Source: an uncultured Myxococcales bacterium (GTDB taxonomy: Bacteria > Myxococcota_A > UBA9042). From it: 64,000 bases of DNA. Positions 23,261 through 33,936 of this stretch are shown in pieces. Positions within the stretch are counted from its first letter, which is position 1. The number at the start of each line of letters is the position of its first letter. Location of the stretch: positions 1-64,000 of the forward strand of contig CAITYF010000090.1 in NCBI GenBank assembly GCA_903896545.1. The letters run 5' to 3'. The notes beneath the pieces were generated by a model, which saw nothing but the letters and a program-made list of their open reading frames with translations, was not told the DNA's origin and searched no databases. A program made the translations under genes and the position numbers.

Positions 23261-24918
23261 ATCGGCGCGTATTCCGGCGACCAGTGCCACGCCTGGGCGC
23301 GCGCGATGATCGCGGCGTCATCGAGCTTCACGCCGATCCCCGCTGCCACCGCCGCCTGCGCCACGCGCAAGGCCACGTGCTGACTGACGTCGCGCAATTC
23401 GGCGATTCGTGGGTACAGCGTCTCCTCACCGGCGTGATGCGTCTGCGTAAACTCGGCGACGGCGTGTGCTGCGGCCAAAAAGAGACTGTCGGGAACGCGC
23501 TCGACTTCGCTCAGCAGAATACCCAAACCGATGCCGGGGAAGATGAACACGTTGTTGCATTGGCCGATGACGAACTTCCGATCGCCCAACTGCACCGGCG
23601 CGAACGGCGAACCAGTCGCGACGAGCGCGCGACCATCGGAGTGTGTCAGCGCGGCGGTTGGCGTGCACTCCGCCTGACTCGTCGGGTTGCTCAGCGGCAG
23701 CACGATCGGCCGCGCGCAGTTCTTGCCCATCTGCTGCAAAATCTGCGCGTCAAAGACGCCTGGCTGACCTGACGTCCCCACGAGCACGGTCGGCTTGTAG
23801 GCTTCCACCAGCTCCGTCAGGGTCATGTCCGCGTGCACGTTGACCGCCGCCGCGTCCGCCGCACTCAGCACAAACGGCAGCTTGTACGGGTCCTTGACGG
23901 TGCGGCCTTCGGTCAGCACGCCGTCGGAGTCAAAGAACACGAGCTTGCGCCGCACGTCGCCTTCACTCACGCCCTGCGCGATCAACTCCTTGTGGATCAA
24001 CCCGCCGATGCCCACGCCCGCACCGCCCGCGCCCACGAACACGATCCGCTGATCCGCAAGCGACTCGCCGGTGATGCGCAAGCCAGACAGGATGCCCGCC
24101 AGCGTGACCGCCGCCGTCCCTTGGATGTCGTCATTGAAGCTGCGGACTTCATCGCGATATTGTTCCAAAAGCCTGAACGCATTGCCTTTCTTGAAGTCTT
24201 CCCACTGCAGCACCGCGCGCGGAAAGACGGTCTTGACCGCGTGCACGAACTCTTCAACCAGCTTGTCATAAGCGGCGCCGCGCAGCCGAGGCGCGCGATA
24301 ACCCAGATAGAACGGGTCTTCGAGCAGCGCGGCGTTATCAGTGCCGACGTCCAGACTCACCGGCAGACAATGCTGCGGGTGGATGCTGGCGCCCGCGGCG
24401 TACAGGATCAACTTGCCGACCGGGATCGCCATGCCGCCCACGCCTTGATCGCCGAGACCCAAAATGCGCTCATTGTCGGTCACCACGATGAGGCGCACTT
24501 CTGCCTCCGCGGCGTTGCACAGGCGCTCGATCATGCAGCCTGCGTCATCCGGCGTCAGGTAGAGTCCATGCGGCCGGCGAAAGATGTGGCTGTACTGCTG
24601 ACACGCGAGTCCCACCGTCGGCGTGTAGATGATCGGCGCTAGCGCCTCCAGGTGGTTCGCCAGCACCCGGTAGAAAAGCGTTTCGTTGCGCTCCAGGAGT
24701 GCAATGAGCCCAACGTACTTCTCGACGGGATCGGTCTTGGCCGCCAAGTGCTCCGTCTCCAGCGCTTCTTGCTGTTCAATCGTGAACACGGCGTGCGGCA
24801 GAAGCCCTGCGAGTCCGAGCGCCTCACGCTCTGCTTGGGTAAAAGCCGCGTCGCGGTTCAGCCGGGGTTGTGCCAGCAGTGCGGTGCCTTTGGGAAATTT
24901 TGGGTCTAACGTTGCCAT
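23245..24918 (-). CDS. maeA: NAD-dependent malic enzyme
   Basis: This enzyme oxidatively decarboxylates malate to pyruvate with NAD. The 557-residue length matches the large bacterial/eukaryotic form. The N-terminal domain has IIYTPTVGLACQQYS and the catalytic TDNERILGLGDQGVGGMAI. The catalytic Lys region, metal site EDFKKGNAF and FNDDIQGTA follow, then the Rossmann core FVGAGGAGVGIG and the C-terminal PLSNPTSQAECT. Start ATG 24918. No partner gene is obvious. It is separated by about 195 nt from nrdJ, whose terminator lies between them. Confidence 0.95.
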   Translation of the reverse strand: MATLDPKFPKGTALLAQPRLNRDAAFTQAEREALGLAGLLPHAVFTIEQQEALETEHLAAKTDPVEKYVGLIALLERNETLFYRVLANHLEALAPIIYTPTVGLACQQYSHIFRRPHGLYLTPDDAGCMIERLCNAAEAEVRLIVVTDNERILGLGDQGVGGMAIPVGKLILYAAGASIHPQHCLPVSLDVGTDNAALLEDPFYLGYRAPRLRGAAYDKLVEEFVHAVKTVFPRAVLQWEDFKKGNAFRLLEQYRDEVRSFNDDIQGTAAVTLAGILSGLRITGESLADQRIVFVGAGGAGVGIGGLIHKELIAQGVSEGDVRRKLVFFDSDGVLTEGRTVKDPYKLPFVLSAADAAAVNVHADMTLTELVEAYKPTVLVGTSGQPGVFDAQILQQMGKNCARPIVLPLSNPTSQAECTPTAALTHSDGRALVATGSPFAPVQLGDRKFVIGQCNNVFIFPGIGLGILLSEVERVPDSLFLAAAHAVAEFTQTHHAGEETLYPRIAELRDVSQHVALRVAQAAVAAGIGVKLDDAAIIARAQAWHWSPEYAPIHKLA

Positions 24919-25040
24919 GGGAGTTACCTTCTCGTGCCGCGCATCGCGAGGCGAAAGCCAGTGTCGCAGTCAACCGATCTGCCGCCAATGGTCGCGGTGA
25001 TGCGGACGTGACACTCGGCCGCATTTCTGCGTCGTCTCTT

Positions 25041-25080
25041 GGGCAAAAACGCAACAGGGGCGGCCCAAAGACCGCCCCTG
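25041..25080 (-). terminator. Rho-independent terminator after nrdJ
   Basis: A 9-bp GC stem has arms CAGGGGCGG (25055-25063) and CCGCCCCTG (25072-25080). Reading on the minus strand it is followed by TTGCGTTTTT. It lies 33 nt after the nrdJ stop and separates nrdJ from maeA. Confidence 0.8.
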
Positions 25081-25112
25081 CCGAATTCACATCCGCCGAA
25101 GCGGCGCGCGTC

Positions 25113-28172
<3,060 letters not shown>

Positions 28173-28309
28173 CGTGTCGCTCCGTTCCGTATGCGTCGTG
28201 TCGTTCTTCGTCTTGTCCAGACTCGCCTGCCCCTTGCTGCGTGCCTTGCGGCGAACGGGGTGAGCTTGCATGTCGTTCGTCAGTGAGTCTGTGAGTCCAT
28301 CCAGTCTCA

Positions 28310-28399
28310 GTGCCTGTTCGGCAACCCGTACCTGTCTTGCAACCTGTACCTGTTCTGCACCCTGTGCTTGTTCAGCAACCTGTGCTTGTTCCGCAACCC
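28310..28399 (-). repeat. Five 18-bp tandem repeats upstream of nrdJ
   Basis: Five 18-bp units (28310, 28328, 28346, 28364, 28382) share the pattern GTRCYTGTTC-GCAACC on the plus strand, with a degenerate sixth unit to 28417. On the minus strand they are open in the nrdJ frame and would encode repeats like VAEQAQ. They lie 138 nt before the chosen nrdJ start, so they are either leader sequence or part of a longer N-terminus. The remaining leader between 28173 and 28746 holds nothing else I recognise, and I see no cobalamin riboswitch. Confidence 0.75.
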
Positions 28400-28746
28400 A
28401 TGCGCCGTCTGCCATGTTGCCCCCCGATGCACGGTTCGCGTCGCCTTGGGTTCGGTCGGCCTCTGCGGCGTTTCCGGACCGGGCAGCACTCCCGTGCGAT
28501 CCATTCACCGCGCCCCATCGCAGTGAACGCACGCCGATTGACCGCGGCCTCAACTCAGCTTCCGCGCGACTTGCGCGGGGCTTTGCCGTGGCCGCCGAAG
28601 CGGAGCTGGGCTTGTCTGGCAGGGCAAGCAGCGGCGAGATAGCGTAGCTTCGCGGGCAAGCCCGTTGGCACTGTTCCTTCGCTGCCGTTCCTGACCCTGA
28701 AACTAGCCTGAGCGCCCCTCGCGGTCAACCTGAAGGTCAGCCTCGC

Positions 28747-28795
28747 ACCACTACAGGTTGTGTCAAAAAAATAGTCGACCACTACATGTAGTGGT
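28747..28795 (-). promoter_or_regulatory. Tandem NrdR-like boxes
   Basis: ACCACTACATGTAGTGGT (28778-28795) is a perfect 18-bp palindrome. ACCACTACAGGTTGTGTC (28747-28764) matches it at 14 of 18 positions, exactly 31 bp away, which is three helical turns. NrdR, the repressor of ribonucleotide reductases, binds paired palindromes of the form ACACTATATATAGTGT at such spacing. The site is upstream of nrdJ on the minus strand, consistent with NrdR control. The intervening T/A-rich stretch may hold the promoter. Confidence 0.65.
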
Positions 28796-29206
28796 CCCGA
28801 TCCCCCGCATGCCAACGCAAAATTCGCGTCAAAACGGCAGCTTGAGTCTGAACCGTCACAGCCTTGTGTGAACTCTTCACCCGGGCCTGCCGCATGCCTG
28901 TGGACAAGTGTCGCTCCCCGACGTGCAACCCTTGAATCCGGATCTGGATTCGTCCGTCACGGGCTTGTTGCTGAACTGCCACATGGCGTCGGGCTGCCGT
29001 CGATCGCGAGGGCCATCGCGCCGTGATCATCGCATGCCCAGACTCACCTCACGTTCTGCGTAACTGAGCGCATTTGCATCTGAAACGCCGGACGGGCCGG
29101 CTGAATTGCCTTGCCTCACACGGTTCTCGTTGCTTCCCGGCCCACACAGGGGGTACAAGCCTGCGCGAAACCGCGCGCCTGAGGCGCCGCAAGTGGGTTA
29201 GACGTC
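28796..29206. other. Non-coding gap between the nrdJ regulatory region and obg
   Basis: About 410 nt with no open frame I trust: a minus-strand frame at 28782-29030 has Arg-rich, unconserved-looking content. No clear promoter, terminator or RNA gene was recognised. Either promoter for obg must lie here, since it is the first plus-strand gene after the gap. Confidence 0.4.
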
Positions 29207-30235
29207 ATGCAGTTCATCGATCAAGCCATCGTCGCCGTGCAGTCTGGCGCGGGCGGACACGGGTCCAAAAGCTTCCGCCGCGAGAAGTACATCCCGCGCG
29301 GAGGGCCAGACGGCGGCGACGGCGGCAAAGGCGGAGACGTGATCCTCGTGGCGGACAACCGCTCGCGGACGCTGCACGACTATCACCACAAGCGGCTGTA
29401 CACGGCGGAGGACGGCCAAAACGGCATGACGGCGCGCAAGACGGGGCGCGACGGGGAGGACCTGATTCTCTACCTGCCACCGGGGACGCAGGTCTTTGAC
29501 GACGACACCGGTGTGCTGCTCGCCGATCTGACGCTGGCCAACGAGCGCGTGGTGCTGCTGGCGGGCGGCAATGGCGGCTGGGGCAACGTTCGCTTCGCCT
29601 CCGCGACCCGGCAAACGCCCGATCACGCCAATCCGGGCCAGGAAGGGAAGCGCAAGAATCTGCGGCTGGAACTGAAGCTTCTCGCGGACGTTGCGCTCGT
29701 CGGGTATCCGAACGCGGGCAAGTCGAGCCTGATTCGCCAGATCTCAGCGTCGCGCGCAGTTGTCGCGGACTATCCGTTCACGACGCTGGTGCCCAATCTG
29801 GGCGTCGTTCGTCACCACGACCGCGTATTCACCGTCGCGGACATTCCCGGACTTGTGCCTGGCGCGGCGGAAGGTGCGGGCCTCGGGCTGCGCTTCTTGC
29901 GCCACATCGAGCGCTGCCGGATCCTCGTTTACCTGTTGTCGCCAGTTGACCGTGACGCGCCGGACTACCAGTGGATGGTGCTCCAGCGCGAGCTGCATGA
30001 GCACGACCCCTCGCTGTTGGAGCGCCCAAGCTTGGTCGTGCTGTCCAAGGTCGATGCGCTGGGCCCCGACGCGCAGAAGCGGGCGGACGAGGTTTCTGAG
30101 CTGATCGGCCAACCGGTTCTGCCGCTTTCCGCTGTGGACGGAACGGGTCTGGAACGGCTGCTGACCGCGCTCGCCTTGCAGTTTCAGCCCGAGACGCCAG
30201 TAGAACAACCCAAGTGGAACCCGCTCGAAGACTGA
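29207..30235 (+). CDS. obg: GTPase Obg/CgtA
   Basis: A ribosome-associated GTPase needed for 50S assembly and growth control. The 342 residues show the Gly-rich Obg fold (1-158, many GG turns such as GGPDGGDGGKGGD), then the G domain: G1 GYPNAGKS (166-173), switch region YPFTTLVPNLG, G3 DIPGLVPGAAEGAGLG, and G5 SAVDGTG. G4 reads SKVD instead of the usual NKxD, a mild oddity. No C-terminal TGS/OCT-type extension is present. It stands without rplU/rpmA, which often accompany obg. No terminator was found before the next operon. Confidence 0.96.
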   Translation: MQFIDQAIVAVQSGAGGHGSKSFRREKYIPRGGPDGGDGGKGGDVILVADNRSRTLHDYHHKRLYTAEDGQNGMTARKTGRDGEDLILYLPPGTQVFDDDTGVLLADLTLANERVVLLAGGNGGWGNVRFASATRQTPDHANPGQEGKRKNLRLELKLLADVALVGYPNAGKSSLIRQISASRAVVADYPFTTLVPNLGVVRHHDRVFTVADIPGLVPGAAEGAGLGLRFLRHIERCRILVYLLSPVDRDAPDYQWMVLQRELHEHDPSLLERPSLVVLSKVDALGPDAQKRADEVSELIGQPVLPLSAVDGTGLERLLTALALQFQPETPVEQPKWNPLED

Positions 30236-30271
30236 CCGCGATCGGCGGCTCGCTTCCGCTCACTTCGGTAT

Positions 30272-30300
30272 TTGACCCTCTCGTATCACCGGCCTATACT
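30272..30300 (+). promoter_or_regulatory. Strong sigma-70 promoter of the envelope TPR operon
   Basis: TTGACC (30272-30277) and TATACT (30295-30300) are separated by exactly 17 nt, each one or two mismatches from consensus. Transcription would begin near 30307, leaving a leader of about 200 nt before the first gene of the operon running to 40538. This is the best core promoter in the window. Confidence 0.7.
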
Positions 30301-30508
30301 CCTTCAGATTGTCCGCGCACGTGAACGCATCAAGCCTCGGCCCATGCGAACACGATCGCGGGCGCTCTCCATCGGTTTAGCCTGGCGCTGGACCGCGTGG
30401 CGACGCAAGAATCGCGCCCAATGGCGATTCGTGAAGAACTGTGCAGGCTGTCGATCCACACGTTGGAAGACTTGGCAGACTGCATCGAGACGGACGTTGC
30501 GAGGCACC

Positions 30509-31429
30509 ATGGTGCGCGACTTGGTAGTGAAGAGCCGATTGGACATGAACCATCGCGGGATCGCGACGGCGGCGTTGCTGTTGTGCTTGGGCGTGCAGGC
30601 CTCGCCTGCGTTCGCGCAGGCTGCGACTGACGACCCGACCGACGCGCCGCCCGCCGATCCGGCGGCCGCGCCCGCGACTGACGCTGCGCCCGCAGCCCCG
30701 CCGACCGTCGCTGCGCCGCCCACGGTCACTGCGCCGCCGACCGTGACAGCGCCGCCCGTAGCAACGGCACCTGCCACAACCGCGCCCGCGGCAACGGCGC
30801 CTGCTGCTGCCGGTACCGCCGCGCCCGCCGCTGGCGTCGCGGCCCCGCCCGCTGCTTCTGAGGTTGTTCCGGCCGCTGGTGACGCACAGTACGACGCCAA
30901 GCTCCGCGGTATCGAAGAACGCGTGATCGCGGTCAAAGAGAAGATCTTCAACACCAAAGCGAAGTTGCTGCTGTTGAAGGAGCAGATCCTCGACAACGTG
31001 ATCGCCGAGTCGCGCGCCGTGCTCATCCACAAGAATGAGATGGGCAGCTTCTTTGAGTTGGAGTCGGTGCTGTACTATCTGGACGGCAAGAAAATTTACT
31101 ATCAGGACAACGCCAACGGCCTGCTGAACCAGCGCAAAGAGTTTGAGATCTTCAACGGCACGGCGACGGCGGGCAACCACTCGCTCACCGTGGAGATGGT
31201 CTACCGCGGCAACTCGGACGTGTTCAGCTACCTGGAAGGCTATGTCTTCAAACTGAAATCGGTTTACACGTTCTACGCCCAGAAGGGCCGCGTGACGGAA
31301 GTCTCCGTGATCGGCTACGAGCGCGGCGGCATTGGCACCGATCTGGAAGACAAGCCGTCGATCAAGTACGACGTCAAACTCATTCAGAACAAGACGGCCA
31401 AACCCGTCGAGGGCGACGCGGGCAAGTAA
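30509..31429 (+). CDS. Periplasmic coiled-coil/beta protein, first gene of the TPR operon
   Basis: The start at 30509 has GAGG 4 nt upstream; an ATG at 30545 gives a tidier signal peptide (MNHRGIATAALLLCLG, cleavage near AFAQA). After export comes a Pro/Ala/Thr linker of about 80 residues. Then comes a helical segment (IEERVIAVKEKIFNTKAKLL) and a beta-rich C-terminal domain (KIYYQDNANGLL, NHSLTVEMVYRG). Proteins like this are sometimes mislabelled dihydrolipoamide acetyltransferase because of the Ala/Pro linker; no lipoyl or catalytic domain is present. Its place ahead of three large TPR proteins suggests a structural role in the same envelope complex. Confidence 0.75.
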   Translation: MVRDLVVKSRLDMNHRGIATAALLLCLGVQASPAFAQAATDDPTDAPPADPAAAPATDAAPAAPPTVAAPPTVTAPPTVTAPPVATAPATTAPAATAPAAAGTAAPAAGVAAPPAASEVVPAAGDAQYDAKLRGIEERVIAVKEKIFNTKAKLLLLKEQILDNVIAESRAVLIHKNEMGSFFELESVLYYLDGKKIYYQDNANGLLNQRKEFEIFNGTATAGNHSLTVEMVYRGNSDVFSYLEGYVFKLKSVYTFYAQKGRVTEVSVIGYERGGIGTDLEDKPSIKYDVKLIQNKTAKPVEGDAGK

Positions 31430-31491
31430 CGGCGAAATCGACGAATCCGTGAAGTGCCCCTGAGTATCCGTATCCCGCGAGGCGAAATCCC

Positions 31492-33936
31492 TTGACCGAC
31501 CGCATCCACACACTGCCAAGCCCGATGAAGCGCGCGCCTTCGCGTGCCGTGGCGTTGCGGTGCGCGATGTTTCGGTTCGCGCTCGCCGCGTCGACGTTCG
31601 GCGTTGTGGTTCCGGCGCTTGCCGACGACGAACAACCCGACCCGGTGCGCGTGATCGAGAACGACACGAGCAACATCAAGTCCGACGTCAGCAACATCGA
31701 CACCACGCTGAAAGCCGCCGTCCTGCGCGAGCGCCGCTTCCCGCTGGACAAGCGCTTCGTCGATGCCCAGATCGCCTATGAACGCGGAAATTTGGGCGTT
31801 TCTTCGGTGCTGCTGACCGACCTTGTGACCAATCCGGAGTTCCAAAAGAGCCGCGACTACGGTCAGGGCTTGTTCATGCTCGGCGACTGCATGTTCCGTA
31901 CGCGGAACTACATGGGCGCGCGCCGCTACCTCGACGCGATCGCGCGGTCGCCCAACTCGCCCTACTTCCAGCAGTCGTTGCAGCAACTCGCCGATATTGC
32001 AGTGCGTTTGCACCGCATCTCCGACGTCGAAGTGTATGCCAAGCGCTTGGATGCGCTGCCGCAGGACAAACGCAAATCGGAGCTGTCCTACCAGTTTGGC
32101 CGCGCGTTCTTCTCCGCAAAGGCGTATGCCCGCGCGGAATCGTTCCTGCGCGCCGTCGCGCCAGAGGACAAACGCTGGGCGGCTGCGAAGTTCTATTTGG
32201 GCGCGATCAACGTCGCGAACAAGCGTTTGGAAGCCGCGATCGGCAACTTTGTCGACGTGGCCAGTGCCGCCACTGCAACCGATGAAGCGCGTCGTCCGGA
32301 ACAGTCCGTGCTCGACTACGCGAACGTCGCGTTGGGTCGATTGTACCTGCAATCCAAGCGTTACGAAGAAGCGGCCAAGTATTACAAGGCTGTCGATCGC
32401 AACTCCGTGCTCTATGAAGAGGCGCTGTATGAATCGGCCGCGGCGCACGTCGCAGCGGCCCGGGTCAAGCAGGACCGCGTTGCAGCGGCGGCCGAGACCA
32501 GGAAGGCCCTTGAAGCCTTGGATATTTTGCTGCTGACGGTGAGCGACGATGGCGTCGCTGTGCAAGCCGCGGTGCTGCGCGGTCGCATCAACATGATCGA
32601 CAAGCAGTATGATCAGGCGGACGCCGCGTATCAGGACGTTGTCGAGCGCTTTGGCGCGATCACGCAGGAACTGAACCAGTTTGTGCGCGATGACAAGAAC
32701 CTGGAAAACTTCTTCAACTGGCTGCTGAACCGCGCTTCGGAAGAGTACACAGTCGCACGGCCGGTGTCGGAACGCGTCGCCAAGTACATTGAAAAAGACG
32801 AAGACATGCAGCGCGTTGTGTCGCTGTTTGACGACATGGCGGCGGAACGCGCGGACGTGAAAGAGTCGGACAAGCTGGCGAAAACGATCGACGCGGCGTT
32901 GCGCGAAGCGAGTCGCCTCGACATGTTCCCGGAGCTCAAGGACGCGTGGATGCGGATCGCCGAAGACCAGAACCGAGCGGTGGACGTCGGTCGCCGCGCC
33001 GTTGAAACGCTGCGCGCGCTGGTCTACGAGCAGATGAACGAGGAAGAAAAGACCAAAGCTGACGCGCTTTTTGAGCAGCGCAAGAAGTGGCAAGAAGCGT
33101 TCACCAAGGTCCCGCCGACCAAGGGCGACTACATCTTGCGGCAAACGCGCGTGTCCAACGACTTTCAGCGGCTGTCCGGTGACTTGAGCGAGAATCGCCT
33201 ACTGCTCGAACAGTTGAAGCAAAACGCCCAGGGCGTGGCCAAGATGCTGAACGACCGTCTCTATGGCGACGGCGGCATCGTGATGGCCAAGGATCAGGAG
33301 AACGAGATCCGCGCGCGCTTGACCGAAGTGAACGATGAAGTGCGCCGTATTTTCCGCGAGTTGGAAGACCTGAATGGCAATTTTGAAGTGGCTTCGCAAG
33401 CGTTCGGCGCCGGCGACAAGGTCTCCAATGACGAGAACATGATCCGCCTGCGTTTGCTCGCCGCCCAGCGCTTTGAGCAGGACGCGTACGTCATCGCATT
33501 GCAGCGTTTGGGTCAAAATGCCAACGACATCGCGCGCCTGACTGCCGTGCGAAGCGATGTGGACAAGGTGATCCTCTCGATGAGCGACATCCTGAACACG
33601 ATCGCGGCGCGGGCCAACGAGCGGATTTCCGGCATGTTGGTCGTACTCGGTCAGGAGAAGCGCAACATCGCGGAGTATCAGGTGACGGTGCGGAAGTACG
33701 AAGACGACTCGCGGTCGATGGCCAGCCAGGTCGGTTACGGCTTGATCCGCGCGGCGCAGAATCGCCTGAGCGAAATCGTGCTGGAAGCAGACTTGGGGCG
33801 CGTCGACGTGGCGTGGATGCGCAAGCAGGAAAAGGCCGATTCGATCAAGCAGTTGCAAGAAGAACGCAACGGCAAGCTCAAGACGCTGGGTGAAGTGCTG
33901 GACAACCTGACGGTTGACGACGGGGTGGAGCAGTGA
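31492..33936 (+). CDS. Large exported TPR protein (814 residues)
   Basis: The start is placed at a TTG with GAGG 9 nt upstream; an ATG at 31525 begins MKRAPSRAVALR and is an alternative. A signal peptide ends near VPALAD. Residues 65-330 are TPR-like helices (YERGNLGVSSVLLTDLV, YEEAAKYYKAVD), and residues 350-800 form long helices with coiled-coil character. Such proteins are scaffold parts of myxobacterial trans-envelope machines (compare AglT/AgnA-type Glt proteins). The homology is inferred from architecture and operon neighbours, not from a clear motif. It overlaps the next gene by 1 bp. Confidence 0.78.
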   Translation: MTDRIHTLPSPMKRAPSRAVALRCAMFRFALAASTFGVVVPALADDEQPDPVRVIENDTSNIKSDVSNIDTTLKAAVLRERRFPLDKRFVDAQIAYERGNLGVSSVLLTDLVTNPEFQKSRDYGQGLFMLGDCMFRTRNYMGARRYLDAIARSPNSPYFQQSLQQLADIAVRLHRISDVEVYAKRLDALPQDKRKSELSYQFGRAFFSAKAYARAESFLRAVAPEDKRWAAAKFYLGAINVANKRLEAAIGNFVDVASAATATDEARRPEQSVLDYANVALGRLYLQSKRYEEAAKYYKAVDRNSVLYEEALYESAAAHVAAARVKQDRVAAAAETRKALEALDILLLTVSDDGVAVQAAVLRGRINMIDKQYDQADAAYQDVVERFGAITQELNQFVRDDKNLENFFNWLLNRASEEYTVARPVSERVAKYIEKDEDMQRVVSLFDDMAAERADVKESDKLAKTIDAALREASRLDMFPELKDAWMRIAEDQNRAVDVGRRAVETLRALVYEQMNEEEKTKADALFEQRKKWQEAFTKVPPTKGDYILRQTRVSNDFQRLSGDLSENRLLLEQLKQNAQGVAKMLNDRLYGDGGIVMAKDQENEIRARLTEVNDEVRRIFRELEDLNGNFEVASQAFGAGDKVSNDENMIRLRLLAAQRFEQDAYVIALQRLGQNANDIARLTAVRSDVDKVILSMSDILNTIAARANERISGMLVVLGQEKRNIAEYQVTVRKYEDDSRSMASQVGYGLIRAAQNRLSEIVLEADLGRVDVAWMRKQEKADSIKQLQEERNGKLKTLGEVLDNLTVDDGVEQ

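Noticed and set aside
28173..28553. Longer NrdJ starting at a TTG at 28553
   Set aside because: No ribosome binding site, and the added residues are repeats and low complexity; 28172 has GGAG at the right distance. It is kept as a possibility because the frame stays open.
28173..28746. Cobalamin riboswitch in the long leader of the B12-dependent reductase
   Set aside because: I looked for the conserved B12-box and core helices on the minus strand and did not find them.
28782..29030. Minus-strand open frame between nrdJ and obg
   Set aside because: Short, Arg/His/Gln-rich, overlaps the NrdR-like boxes and lacks a ribosome binding site.
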